Assembly: GCF_004912275.1 (NCBI RefSeq)
Contig: NZ_STGY01000055.1
Span: forward strand, 1-64,000
Source of the DNA: Glycomyces buryatensis
Lineage (GTDB): Bacteria > Actinomycetota > Actinomycetes > Mycobacteriales > Micromonosporaceae
DNA: 64,000 nucleotides
Reading direction: 5' to 3'
In this document: positions 39,809 through 48,365 of the stretch, piece after piece
How positions within the stretch are numbered: the stretch's first letter is position 1
Layout of the letters: each line of letters begins with the position of its first letter
Made by a program: the position numbers and the translations under genes
The notes under the pieces: generated by a model
What the model was told of the DNA's origin: nothing
Database searches by the model: none
Seen by the model: only the letters and a program-made list of their open reading frames with translations

Positions 39809-40516
39809 TCAGGGAATGAACACCACGTACTCGCGGAGATGATGCTCGAAGGTGGGGCTGATCTCGATCACCAGCAGCACCTCGCCGAGGCTCCCGAACG
39901 GTCCGGAGCGGGCCACCCAGTCCTGGATCTGACGGGCGCTGGTAATGGTCACTCCGGGCAGGCCCGCCAGGACGTGGGCGGGGGCGTGGTTGAGGTCGAC
40001 CAGGCCGCCGTCGTCGAACTGGCGCGGCAGATCCGGGCGGCCGATGCCGAGTCGCTTGGCCAGCATCGGATCGGCGTCGACGGTGCGGCGGGCCTGCTCC
40101 CGCAGGTGCCGGGCCCGATCGACCACCTCGGTGCCTTCGAGGCGGGCCACCGGCACCTGCGGCCGAGCCGGCTTCTCCCAGACGGACGGCCGGATGACGA
40201 ACAGGTGCCCCGTCGCGCCGAGCGTGCCGAGCCCGATGAAGGCGATGTTCATCGCGTCGACTCCGGAAGGCGCCTGATCCCCGAAGCTCCCCATGATCCC
40301 GCATGCGGCGATGAGCGTGGCGCTGTAGACGATCAAGCCGATGAGCGTATTGGTGGTGCGGCGCCGGCTCAAGGCGATCGCGAACGCGATGGGCGTGCCG
40401 AGCCCACAGGTCAACAGCGGAAGTAGGGCCCACAGGATGGTGCCGCTGCGGGAGAAGTTCGTGGTGGTTCGCTTGGGACTGTTCGTAGGTGGGACATAAG
40501 GACCGGAGGCGGTCAT
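39809..40516 (-). CDS. Membrane protein with C-terminal helix-hairpin-helix
   Basis: A 235-residue protein with three TM helices (about 27-50, 57-77 and 88-106) and a cytosolic tail. The tail ends in a ComEA-type HhH: VDLNHAPAHVLAGLPGVT followed by ARQIQDWVARSGPFGSLGEV. HhH motifs usually bind DNA, or here possibly only a protein. The ATG lies directly at the kinase stop (no gap), so it is co-expressed with the kinase and may be its target. Confidence 0.78.
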   Translation of the reverse strand: MTASGPYVPPTNSPKRTTTNFSRSGTILWALLPLLTCGLGTPIAFAIALSRRRTTNTLIGLIVYSATLIAACGIMGSFGDQAPSGVDAMNIAFIGLGTLGATGHLFVIRPSVWEKPARPQVPVARLEGTEVVDRARHLREQARRTVDADPMLAKRLGIGRPDLPRQFDDGGLVDLNHAPAHVLAGLPGVTITSARQIQDWVARSGPFGSLGEVLLVIEISPTFEHHLREYVVFIP

Positions 40517-41953
40517 CTAACGGGGACTCCCAGTGGCGGAGGTGGCCTGCACCGGCCACACCGGGCCCGCCTGGGGCGGAATGGCCCAGGCCCGAAGCAG
40601 CCGCTCGGCCTCGATGGTATCCGGCTCGGCCGGACCGAGCGCCGCCGCCATGTCCTTCACCAATGCCGCGAGCGACTGATGCGCCTCCCCGCCGCGCCCG
40701 AGCGCCACGAGCATGTCCACCGCGATCCGCCTGGAGCGCAACGTATCCCGATGCCGCTCGCCGAGCAGGCGCCGCTGCCGCTCGATGACGGCGCCGAGAC
40801 CGGCCAGGGCACTGGAGGCATTGCCAAGGGCCGCAAGGCATTGGGCGGCCCTGACTTGGCAGTGCAGTCCCCGGGCCGGTTCGGCGGCCTCGAAATCGGC
40901 GGTGAGGGAGCGATACGCCGTCAGCGCGCCGTGGAAGTCTCCGGAGGAGAAGGCCCACTCGGCCTCCTCGAGCCGGCCTGTGGCGCCGCGCGGGGCGGGA
41001 GCGGGGGAGGTCCGGCCGGCGGCGGCGGCCACGTCCGGCGGAGCGAGCGGCGCCCGGAGCGGCCACGTCGGATCCCCCGAATCATGAGCGGCCGCACCGG
41101 AAACGGGAACCTGGCCGAACAGCCTCGCCAGTTGCAGGAAGACCTCGGACGCCGACGAGGGCCGCCGCTCGGGCTCCTTGGAGAGCAGCGAGGCGATGAG
41201 CGAATCCAACTCGCTCGGCACCTCGGGATGCCTGCGCCGCACGGGCTCGGGAATCTCGGTGAGATGGGCGGTCTGCACCTCGTAGGCGCTGGAGTGAGAG
41301 GCGAAGAGGCGCTCGCCGGTGGTCATCTCGTAGAGCAGGGCGCCGAGCGAGTACAGGTCGGAGGAGGGCCCGACGGGCTTGGCCAGGATCTGCTCGGGAG
41401 CCATGTAGTTCACCGTCCCGGGCTTGTCGCCGGTGGCGGTCAACTGCGTGACATCGGGCTCCAGAATGGAGGCGATCCCGAAATCGACCACGCTGACCAA
41501 TCCGCTCAGGCCGACGATGATATTGGCGGGCTTGAGATCCCGGTGGACGACACCGGCGGCGTGGGCGGCGGCGAGCACCGAGGCCAATTGAGCCCCAACG
41601 GCCACGGCCCAATCGGTGGGGAACGGCCCGGTCTCGTCGAGCAGATCCCGCAGGCTCAGCCCGGGCAGGTATTCCATGACCAGGTAGAGCTCGTCGCCGT
41701 CCTCATCGACCCCGGCATCGAAGATGGCGGGAATGCCGGGGTGGGAGATCCGGGCGGTGACACGGGCCTCGCGCCCGAACCGGGCGACGATCTCCTCGCG
41801 CCCGGGACCATGCAACAGGTCGGGCTTGACCACCTTGACGGCCACCTCGCGGTCCAGCCGGGCATCGATCCCCTGCCAGACACGCCCCATCCCGCCGGCC
41901 CCGATCGGCCGCGCGAGCGAATAACGGTCGCCGACCACACGCCTAGACTCCAC
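40517..41953 (-). CDS. Serine/threonine protein kinase, soluble
   Basis: A 478-residue Hanks-type kinase. It has Gly-loop IGAGGMG, Lys40 (AVKVVK), catalytic Asp139 (HRDLKPAN) and Asp157 (VDFGIAS), with an intact activation segment (GTVNYMAPEQ). There is no TM helix and no PASTA unit. The C-terminal half is a Pro/Ala linker and an alpha-helical TPR-like region (LEEAEWAFSSGDFHGALTAY). The next gene follows without a gap. GTG 41953 is taken, though GTG at codon 6 has a better ribosome site. Confidence 0.88.
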   Translation of the reverse strand: MESRRVVGDRYSLARPIGAGGMGRVWQGIDARLDREVAVKVVKPDLLHGPGREEIVARFGREARVTARISHPGIPAIFDAGVDEDGDELYLVMEYLPGLSLRDLLDETGPFPTDWAVAVGAQLASVLAAAHAAGVVHRDLKPANIIVGLSGLVSVVDFGIASILEPDVTQLTATGDKPGTVNYMAPEQILAKPVGPSSDLYSLGALLYEMTTGERLFASHSSAYEVQTAHLTEIPEPVRRRHPEVPSELDSLIASLLSKEPERRPSSASEVFLQLARLFGQVPVSGAAAHDSGDPTWPLRAPLAPPDVAAAAGRTSPAPAPRGATGRLEEAEWAFSSGDFHGALTAYRSLTADFEAAEPARGLHCQVRAAQCLAALGNASSALAGLGAVIERQRRLLGERHRDTLRSRRIAVDMLVALGRGGEAHQSLAALVKDMAAALGPAEPDTIEAERLLRAWAIPPQAGPVWPVQATSATGSPR

Positions 41954-42024
41954 CCCATATTTCTACCCGCCCCCGCCCAGCCCAAAGCGTGACCAACCGG
42001 ATCCGGCCAGCAGCCGGGTCGGGA

Positions 42025-42708
42025 TCAGCCGTCGTCCTCATCGGCATCGTCGTCGGCGAAGTACGCCTCGATACGGCGATTGAGTTCCCGCCGCCTGCCG
42101 CGATCCACTTGGGCCCCATCGAAGAGATCGGCCCGCATCTCCCGCAGCAGATGGTGCCAGGGGTCGCCTTCGATGCCCGGGAACTCTTCGGCGTCCACCT
42201 CGAGGATGGAAGCGAGCTCCACCAGATTCTGGTAGTAGAGACGCTCGTATTCGGGACCGAGCACGACCTCGTCAATGAAGGCGGCGAGGGAGTCCTTGAC
42301 GATGATGAAGTTGTCCCGCAGGTTCCAATCCCAGGCGTCGGCGTCATAGAACACCGTCTCCCCGGTTTGAGCATGGAGCAGGATCGCCGTGGTGTCGGCC
42401 AGCTCGGACTCGCCGATGACATGCCAATCGTGCTCGCCCTGCCACTCGGTCTCGGACTCATCGAGTTTCCATCGGCCCCAATGCTCCCGGCCGGAGAACC
42501 GCAGCTGCCCCAGTTGACGACCCGCGAGGGCGGCGGCCAGGCGCTCTTGCGGCTCCAGGCTCAGGTCTTTGAAATGCTCCGTATCGAGCTCCCGGCGAAA
42601 CTCCTCGCCGTGCTCCCAGATTCGCAGCACATTCGCCGCGAACCGCACGCCATCGGCGGCGAGTAGATAGTCGACCTTCGTCTTGATCGATTCGAGTTCA
42701 GCGTTCAT
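42025..42708 (-). CDS. Hypothetical protein, immunity-like
   Basis: A 227-residue acidic protein. The ATG at 42708 is chosen by GAGAAGGA 8 nt upstream. The core DAWDWNLRDNFIIVKDSLAA followed by YYQNLVELASILEV resembles toxin-immunity proteins (SUKH-like), but this is pattern only. Its N-terminus (LESIKTKVDYL) matches a fragment at 45086-45166. No enzyme motif. A 71-nt gap leads to the kinase. Confidence 0.6.
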   Translation of the reverse strand: MNAELESIKTKVDYLLAADGVRFAANVLRIWEHGEEFRRELDTEHFKDLSLEPQERLAAALAGRQLGQLRFSGREHWGRWKLDESETEWQGEHDWHVIGESELADTTAILLHAQTGETVFYDADAWDWNLRDNFIIVKDSLAAFIDEVVLGPEYERLYYQNLVELASILEVDAEEFPGIEGDPWHHLLREMRADLFDGAQVDRGRRRELNRRIEAYFADDDADEDDG

Positions 42709-42872
42709 CGTGATCCTTCTCTCGGGCCAACCGCAGCCGTTCGTCCGGTGCGAGTGATGCCGTGCCGCAACGCTAGTTCGCTCTGGCCGGATTCTAAGGT
42801 TCCCAGGTTCGGATACGGTGAGGGGCGGCATCCCGATGCGGGACGCGATCCCCTTATAGCGGAGGACATCCG

Positions 42873-42896
42873 ATGGTGGGTACGGCCGAGATATGA
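42873..42896 (+). CDS. 7-codon mini-ORF coupled to zinc-finger gene
   Basis: ATG GTG GGT ACG GCC GAG ATA then TGA (MVGTAEI), preceded by GGAGGACATCCG, a strong ribosome site. Its TGA overlaps the ATG of the next gene (ATATGAG). The zinc-finger gene itself has no good ribosome site, so its translation may depend on termination of this mini-ORF. Confidence 0.4.
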   Translation: MVGTAEI

Positions 42897-45046
42897 GCGA
42901 CGCAGCCGAAACCGATCGCCTGGTGGTCGAGTGCCTCAGCTGTTCTGGGTCGGGGCGTCAGATCAGTGCGTGTTCCTGCACGAAGACCGGCAACACGCTG
43001 GTCGTCTCCGAAAGCGCCGCATTGGGTTCGTACGAGGCGTTCGTCAAATGCCGCCTCTGCCACGGGTCGGGGACGGTCACGTATCGCTGCATCACCTGCT
43101 CCGGCGAGGGGCGGGCCCGCGGGCAGCTGGTGGTCTCGGCGGTCAACACCGGCACCGGACAGGTCGCCTCGGTCTCCGTGATCCCCGGCGTCATCACCCC
43201 GGTCAAAGTGGGCCCGGACGATCGGGGCCGGGAATGGGTACTGCCGCTCGGCGAGGTGCTGGGCGACGTCGCCGCCCAGGTCGGTCTCGACACCAAGCCC
43301 GCCTTGACCGGCTTCGGCTTCTACCGGTGGCGCCCGATCCGCCTCGCCCGCGAATGGGACCCCGAGATGGAAGCGGCAGAACGATTCCGGATCGAGGCCG
43401 AGGCGCTGGCCTCCAATGAGCGCGGGCGCCGCCAGGTCCTCATCGCGCACCCGAACCAGACCTGGCCCGCCGACCCGGACCAGCGGTTGGCCGAGTTGTG
43501 CTCCCTCGCTGCGGCGTTGCGGGTGGACCTGATGGTGTGGCGGCATGCTCGGGCCACCGGACCGGATGGCCGACCGCGGTTCTCGTGGTGGGTCGGCTTG
43601 ACGCTGCCGGGTGTGCCGCTGCCGGTCGGGGGACCACCGTCCTGGCCCCGTCACATGAACCTGCGGAAAGCCTTGCTGCGCGCTGACTCCCAAGACATGG
43701 TCGACCGGTTCCATCCCGGCCACAACGATGACCGGCCCGGTGGGACTCCCGGCCGTTTCGTCGACGACGCTTCGGGCACCGGGCCCGCCGCTCCCGGCCC
43801 GGCATCGCAGCTGGCGCGCGAGCTCGAAGTGCTCGGCGGGGAAACCGATCCGGCCGCGGCGATCTGGCGCGACGGCGCCTGGCATTTGACGAAGGTCGTA
43901 GTCGCACGCGTCCGGGAGACGCTCATCCCGATCGAAACCGGCCAGGTCGAGCAGCGCCATCTCGCCGAATGGGCCCTGGAGACCGAGCCGCCGACGCCTA
44001 CGTGGCTGGCCGCACCGATCCCGTCCCACGGCTGTGCGACCTGCCAGACCGGTACCGCCTGGTCGCAGTGCCAGTGCATTGACAACCGCAACGGGGACGC
44101 CTATTCGCGCTGCGCGGTGTGCGGCGGGACCGGGGAGCGGCCTTCGGAGACCTGCTCCACCTGTGGACACTCGGGCCGCATTCACACTGGCGCGGTCATC
44201 ACCGTCACCGACGCTCGCTCCTTCGCCCGCCACATCAACCTCGCACCTCCCCCGGCCCCGCCCGGCACCCAGCCCACTCCGGTCGCCGCGCACGGCGGGG
44301 ATCGGACGCTCCATCGGCTCGGCAAGCCTTGGCGGCTCGGCGGAATCCTCAAAGAATTCGGGATCGATCCGGCGAACGTGACCATCGCCGGCGGCCCCGA
44401 CATGAGCAGCCAAATCTTCGACGGCACTTGCACCGCACTCGTAGGCGCCGACCACGACGCGCAGGCGCGGGCGTTCTGCGAGCGAATCAGCCGCGGCTGG
44501 AGGGCCGGGCGGGTCTTCTGGCGGTTGCGCCGCCCTGATGAGCGCGGCGTCAAGGCGCTGGCGCAGGCCGCGAACGCGTTCGGGCTCGACCTGGTCGTCG
44601 GGGCCCGATTTCAGGCACCCGTGCCCGCCGTCCCTGACTCGGTCGCGGTTGGGACCCGCTGGTCCGCATACGTTCTCGACCCGGAAGAGCGGCATAGGCA
44701 AGAAACCTGGCTGGGCGCCGACCGGCCATTCGCCGCGGCGGTGGGCTTCGGTTGGGAGCATTGGACGCGCGTATTCGAGTACCAGCGGTTCGCACCCACC
44801 GCGGTGCTGTCCGAACCGCAGCGGACCGACCCGGCATCGGCGGACCTCGACAGGCTCGAACCCGTCCTCGACGGACTCGCCCGCCGCTGCGCCGACCCCG
44901 AACCTCGGACGGTCAAGCTCCACCTCAGCCCGGACCGCGCGCTCATCAGATTGGAGGAGCGTTCGAACACCCCCGGTGAACGCGACTGGCGGGTGCTGGC
45001 CGACGCGGCGACGTTCACCGAGGCCGTCGCACAACTCAACGACTGA
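42893..45046 (+). CDS. Large protein with two DnaJ-type zinc-finger modules
   Basis: A 717-residue protein. An N-terminal module (about 14-75) carries CLSCSGSG, CSC, CRLCHGSG and CITCSGEG. A second (about 382-430) carries CATCQTG, CQC, CAVCGGTG and CSTCGHSG. Both resemble the Cys-rich zinc region of DnaJ (CxxCxGxG), but there is no J domain. After each lies an alpha/beta region of about 250-300 residues, and both hold a related RVRD/RARFQAPVP-like segment, so the protein may be an internal duplication. No enzyme motif. It stands beside immunity-like genes. Confidence 0.7.
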   Translation: MSDAAETDRLVVECLSCSGSGRQISACSCTKTGNTLVVSESAALGSYEAFVKCRLCHGSGTVTYRCITCSGEGRARGQLVVSAVNTGTGQVASVSVIPGVITPVKVGPDDRGREWVLPLGEVLGDVAAQVGLDTKPALTGFGFYRWRPIRLAREWDPEMEAAERFRIEAEALASNERGRRQVLIAHPNQTWPADPDQRLAELCSLAAALRVDLMVWRHARATGPDGRPRFSWWVGLTLPGVPLPVGGPPSWPRHMNLRKALLRADSQDMVDRFHPGHNDDRPGGTPGRFVDDASGTGPAAPGPASQLARELEVLGGETDPAAAIWRDGAWHLTKVVVARVRETLIPIETGQVEQRHLAEWALETEPPTPTWLAAPIPSHGCATCQTGTAWSQCQCIDNRNGDAYSRCAVCGGTGERPSETCSTCGHSGRIHTGAVITVTDARSFARHINLAPPPAPPGTQPTPVAAHGGDRTLHRLGKPWRLGGILKEFGIDPANVTIAGGPDMSSQIFDGTCTALVGADHDAQARAFCERISRGWRAGRVFWRLRRPDERGVKALAQAANAFGLDLVVGARFQAPVPAVPDSVAVGTRWSAYVLDPEERHRQETWLGADRPFAAAVGFGWEHWTRVFEYQRFAPTAVLSEPQRTDPASADLDRLEPVLDGLARRCADPEPRTVKLHLSPDRALIRLEERSNTPGERDWRVLADAATFTEAVAQLND

Positions 45047-45085
45047 ATCGACGAGCGTCTCGTGCAGTCCCGCTGTCGTCCATTC

Positions 45086-45166
45086 TCAGGACACCTTGGG
45101 CGGGTAGGCGATGTCGTCGCGGGAGCCGAGATAGTCGACCTTCGCCCGGACCTGCTCGAAGTCGGT
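45086..45166 (-). pseudogene. Fragment related to the 42.0-42.7 kb hypothetical gene
   Basis: A 26-codon tail frame (TDFEQVRAKVDYLGSRDD...) ends in TGA. It aligns with LESIKTKVDYLLAADG at the start of the gene at 42025-42708. At DNA level, AGATAGTCGACCTTCG is shared exactly. It has no start codon and lies directly after the SUKH-like gene. It looks like a remnant of a paralogue. Confidence 0.4.
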
Positions 45167-45183
45167 GCGAATAGGGGCCGGCG

Positions 45184-45702
45184 TCAGGCCGCCCAGGCCT
45201 TGGCCTCGCCTGCCCAGTAGGACTGGGTCTCGTCCTGGCCGACTTGCGGATCTATCTCGTTGGCGCGGCGCAGGAAGGCCGCCAAAGCCAGATCCGCCTC
45301 CTCGTCGTTGTCGATCATGTACCGCTCCATCCGAAGGTGGTACATCCGCCACGAGATCTCCACATATGACGCTGCGGAGGAGTTCAGGAACGAGCGCCTG
45401 CCGTTGCGCCTGGAGACCCCTTGCACCGCACCGGTTCCCGGGGCCGCAAAGACGTCGAGGATGCGCAGGCGCCCCAGCAGGTAGCCCATGACCTCGTCAT
45501 CCCTCTTTACCGCCTCGGCCGGCGGCGACGCCTCCGGCAGATACTTCATGATCGGAATCCTCGGCAGCCCGAAATCCAGCAGCGCCCGCCGATCGGGCTC
45601 GGGAACCTGCCACCCGGAGACCGCGGACGCAGGCGGAATCACCTGGTCGTCGGGATCGACGAGTTCGGCGATCGGATCATTGAGAATGCGGTCGAGCTGC
45701 AT
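45184..45702 (-). CDS. SUKH-4-like immunity protein
   Basis: A 172-residue protein. An early PDRRALLDFGLPRIPIM segment resembles SUKH-4 family proteins, which neutralise secreted toxins. The RBS TAGGAGT lies well placed before the ATG. A perfect 16-bp palindrome lies 26 bp upstream. No toxin gene is adjacent, so it may be a solitary immunity gene against kin toxins. Assignment by pattern only. Confidence 0.6.
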   Translation of the reverse strand: MQLDRILNDPIAELVDPDDQVIPPASAVSGWQVPEPDRRALLDFGLPRIPIMKYLPEASPPAEAVKRDDEVMGYLLGRLRILDVFAAPGTGAVQGVSRRNGRRSFLNSSAASYVEISWRMYHLRMERYMIDNDEEADLALAAFLRRANEIDPQVGQDETQSYWAGEAKAWAA

Positions 45703-45727
45703 CGGTGACTCCTAGTCGGCTCGGCGA

Positions 45728-45743
45728 TGACGGTCGACCGTCA
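45728..45743. promoter_or_regulatory. 16-bp perfect palindrome upstream of SUKH-like gene
   Basis: TGACGGTCGACCGTCA is self-complementary over all 16 bp, 26 bp before the start codon. Candidate repressor site; the regulator is not encoded nearby. Confidence 0.45.
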
Positions 45744-45970
45744 GCCGGATGTCATGTTCTCGTAGACGGCTGCGAGTCATTCATGAAGGCCAGAGATGTT
45801 GCAACGCAATGCCATTGAACTCTGCTGTGTCCATTGATGAAGCTGTGCCGGAATTTTTCTTATCGCCGCGGCAACATGGCAGGCGAGTGGGTGAAAGTAA
45901 AGGCTGCTTCGGCATTTTTCTGGGTTGCAAGAACGGGCTTCAAGACGACCCCGCTAGTCGGAAAGCAAGC

Positions 45971-46005
45971 AGTGCGGCGCGCGATCAATGATCGCACGCC
46001 GCACT
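45971..46005 (-). terminator. Terminator of first type VII operon
   Basis: AGTGCGGCG (45971-45979) pairs with CGCCGCACT (45997-46005), with inner pairing GCGAT/ATCGC (45981-45985, 45991-45995). It lies 18 nt after the stop of the Gly-rich protein gene. Confidence 0.8.
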
Positions 46006-46022
46006 GGTTTGCTTGTCGCCGT

Positions 46023-47633
46023 TTACTTCAGCGGGTCGTTGTCGTCTTCGAAGCGGGCCAGGCCCCAGATGTCTTCGTCTTCGATGAGCCAGGTGCCGGA
46101 GTCGAACTCTTCGTCCTCGCCGGTGCCGCCGGCGCCCCCTCGGCCGCCGCCCATCATGCCGCCGCCTCCGGCTCGGCCTCCCGCAGCGCCCGCGCCGCGG
46201 CCTCCAGCGCCCATGCCGCCTGCCCGGCCGCCCATGCCGCCGCCGCGGCCCGCACCGGCTCCGGAACCTGCGCCCATGCCACCGGCACCGCCGAAGAGGC
46301 CCGCGCCGGCGCCACCGCCCATGCCGCCGCTACCGCCGCCAGTTCCGGGGCCGCCACCGGGTGCCGTGGGAGCCAATGTGCCTGGGCCGCCACCGCCGCC
46401 CGAGGCGAGACCGCCGCCGAGGTCATCGGGGTCTTCACCCGCCTCAGACGACCACGGGTTCTCGGAATCGAGGCCGGTGCTGGGGGTGCTGCCCGAGCCA
46501 CCGGAACCGCCGGGGCCGGAGATGTCGGTCAAGTTCTCCGGCGGGACATAGGAGTCCGAGCCGGTGCCCATGCTGCCGGGCGACTGCGGCGCGGAGCCGC
46601 CATCGGTGCCCGGCCAGGCCGGGGTGTCGCCGTCGTTGAACGCGGTGTCTTCCGAAGGGTCGGCGACCGGCTGGATCGCAGCGACCTCGAACTCGGTGGA
46701 TTGCTGGCGCGAGACCACATCGTTGTCGATCTCGGAGGCCTTGGCCTGGTACTCCGTCGAGCCGTCGGCGTTCTTGTCCGCGACGGCCGCGTCGGCGTAT
46801 TCGTCGGCGTCTTTGTTCGCGGCCTGCTCGGCGTTCATGCCGGGCGGGAGGGTGTCGGGGTTCTCGGTGTACTCGGTGAGTCGGGTCTGGTACTCCTCTT
46901 CGCGCTCTTCGCGAATGCTGTCGAAGACGGTCGGGTCGAGCCCGGCCTTGTCGACGGCGGCCTGGGCCTCTTCGTCCTCCGAGATATCGCACGCGTCGTT
47001 GAAGGGAACACGGCTGTGCAGCCGGTGGGCGCAGCCCGAGTGTTCCTCCAAATAGAAGAGGGGAGCCGGGTAGGCAATTCTGTTGCTGCCCTGCTGGCCG
47101 GCGACCGTCTCTTGCTTCTCACGGAGCTGGCCGACCACGCCGCCCGCGCCGTCCTCGCCGATCGCGTCCACCATCGCGTCGACATTGGTGATGACGATGT
47201 CGACCTGCTCGGTCAGGGCTTCGTAGTCGGACCCGGTCCACTCATTGCCCAGATCGACGGTGGCCTCTTTGACCTTCGACTTGATGGTCTCGATCTTGCC
47301 TTTGAAAGTAGCCCAGTGATTGGCGATCGTTTCGAAGGCGTAGGCATCAGGGTTATCCGGGCGAAGCGCATTCACCATGCCTTTGACGGTCTCGCCGGGA
47401 GGCATGGCGACTTCTCCGCGCATGGTCTCGAAATCGGATTCAGTCTGGCCCATGACGGGAACCGCGGACATGAGCTTGACCCAGGCTCGTTCAGCCTCGG
47501 TCACCTGAGCATTGGTGCACCCGTCACCATCGCAGGAGGGGCTTGGGAGGAGCCCTTCGATGACGCTGTTGATGTCATCAGTGCTCTTGCCCTCATCAAC
47601 TGCGGTGTAGGTGGCTTCGTCTTCGTTGCTCAT
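46023..47633 (-). CDS. PPE-like type VII secretion substrate, Gly-rich
   Basis: A 536-residue protein. The N-terminal 200 residues are helical with a WxG turn (W132-T-G134) as in PPE/WXG proteins. The middle is acidic and the region about 395-510 is Gly-rich low complexity (GGMGGGAGAG). The C-terminal tail GTWLIEDEDIWG is a recurring end of such proteins in related actinomycetes. It is presumably secreted by a type VII system together with the small EspC-like protein encoded two genes upstream. No toxin domain is seen. Confidence 0.75.
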   Translation of the reverse strand: MSNEDEATYTAVDEGKSTDDINSVIEGLLPSPSCDGDGCTNAQVTEAERAWVKLMSAVPVMGQTESDFETMRGEVAMPPGETVKGMVNALRPDNPDAYAFETIANHWATFKGKIETIKSKVKEATVDLGNEWTGSDYEALTEQVDIVITNVDAMVDAIGEDGAGGVVGQLREKQETVAGQQGSNRIAYPAPLFYLEEHSGCAHRLHSRVPFNDACDISEDEEAQAAVDKAGLDPTVFDSIREEREEEYQTRLTEYTENPDTLPPGMNAEQAANKDADEYADAAVADKNADGSTEYQAKASEIDNDVVSRQQSTEFEVAAIQPVADPSEDTAFNDGDTPAWPGTDGGSAPQSPGSMGTGSDSYVPPENLTDISGPGGSGGSGSTPSTGLDSENPWSSEAGEDPDDLGGGLASGGGGGPGTLAPTAPGGGPGTGGGSGGMGGGAGAGLFGGAGGMGAGSGAGAGRGGGMGGRAGGMGAGGRGAGAAGGRAGGGGMMGGGRGGAGGTGEDEEFDSGTWLIEDEDIWGLARFEDDNDPLK

Positions 47634-47639
47634 TGGGGG

Positions 47640-48344
47640 TTACTCCTCGAACTTCGCAGCGATTTCGGAATTGAGGCCCGGAAGGTATTCTTCGGTCACG
47701 AAGGGGGCGTACTCATCCAGGGTGAAGTTGTAGACGGGAGCGTCCTCTCCGCCGGGGTCGTTGTCAACGTAGGTGAAGAACTCGATTACCCAGTTCCCTT
47801 GCTGGCCCCAGCTATTGACCGTCTGTCCGAATTCGGTATATCCGCTCCAGAAATAGCTCTCGGTCCACTCACCCCCGAGTTCACCTTCTTGTACGTCGGT
47901 GTACTCGGTTCCACCGTCGCCGGGTTCGAAACCGTCAACCAATGATTGGTACTCATCGGCGGCTTCTTGATCGGTTTCGAAAGGAAGCAGGGTCAGTTGG
48001 GCCCTGGCGTTCGCAGAGCCGGGGAGGTGGAACTGGCCGCGACAGGCCGGAAGTTCACCTTCGTTGTTCGGAACCATCCCGCCTTCGACGACTTCCTCGA
48101 CGCCGATGTAGTCCTGGTACGGCTGGAGGTCTTCGAAGATTTCGCATCCGGTGCCCCATGAAGTCATGGCGCCGTAGACCTCTGCTTGGGTCACACCCGG
48201 ATACACGCTTTCCGCACGGTCGCCTCCTCCGTCGGAGTTGCCGCCGTTGCTGTCGTCGCCGCCTCCGAGGGCGTTGCAGCCCGTCAGGAGCAGAACTGCG
48301 GCGCCGAGTGCGGCGGCGGTCTTGACGAGTCGATGGGTTCGCAT
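47640..48344 (-). CDS. DUF3558-like lipoprotein
   Basis: A 234-residue lipoprotein with lipobox LTGC (20-23) and a Gly/Asn/Asp-rich linker. A compact domain follows with two Cys (GTGCEIF, LPACRGQF), resembling the DUF3558 group. It sits between the EspC-like and PPE-like genes, 6 nt before the latter and 22 nt after the former, so all three form one operon. It may help substrate handling at the cell surface. Confidence 0.72.
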   Translation of the reverse strand: MRTHRLVKTAAALGAAVLLLTGCNALGGGDDSNGGNSDGGGDRAESVYPGVTQAEVYGAMTSWGTGCEIFEDLQPYQDYIGVEEVVEGGMVPNNEGELPACRGQFHLPGSANARAQLTLLPFETDQEAADEYQSLVDGFEPGDGGTEYTDVQEGELGGEWTESYFWSGYTEFGQTVNSWGQQGNWVIEFFTYVDNDPGGEDAPVYNFTLDEYAPFVTEEYLPGLNSEIAAKFEE

Positions 48345-48365
48345 CGGATTCAGGTTCTCCCGGGA

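Larger units (their letters stand above)
45703..46022. other. Intergenic region between SUKH-like and type VII genes
   Basis: A 320-bp gap. It holds a palindrome (45728-45743) upstream of the SUKH-like gene and, at the other side, the terminator of the Gly-rich secretion protein gene (45971-46005). Between 45770 and 45960 the DNA is comparatively AT-rich with no gene. Confidence 0.5.

Noticed and set aside
46123-46500. Gly-rich repeat DNA as a non-coding repeat
   Set aside because: The repetitive DNA is in frame within the PPE-like gene and encodes its Gly-rich region.
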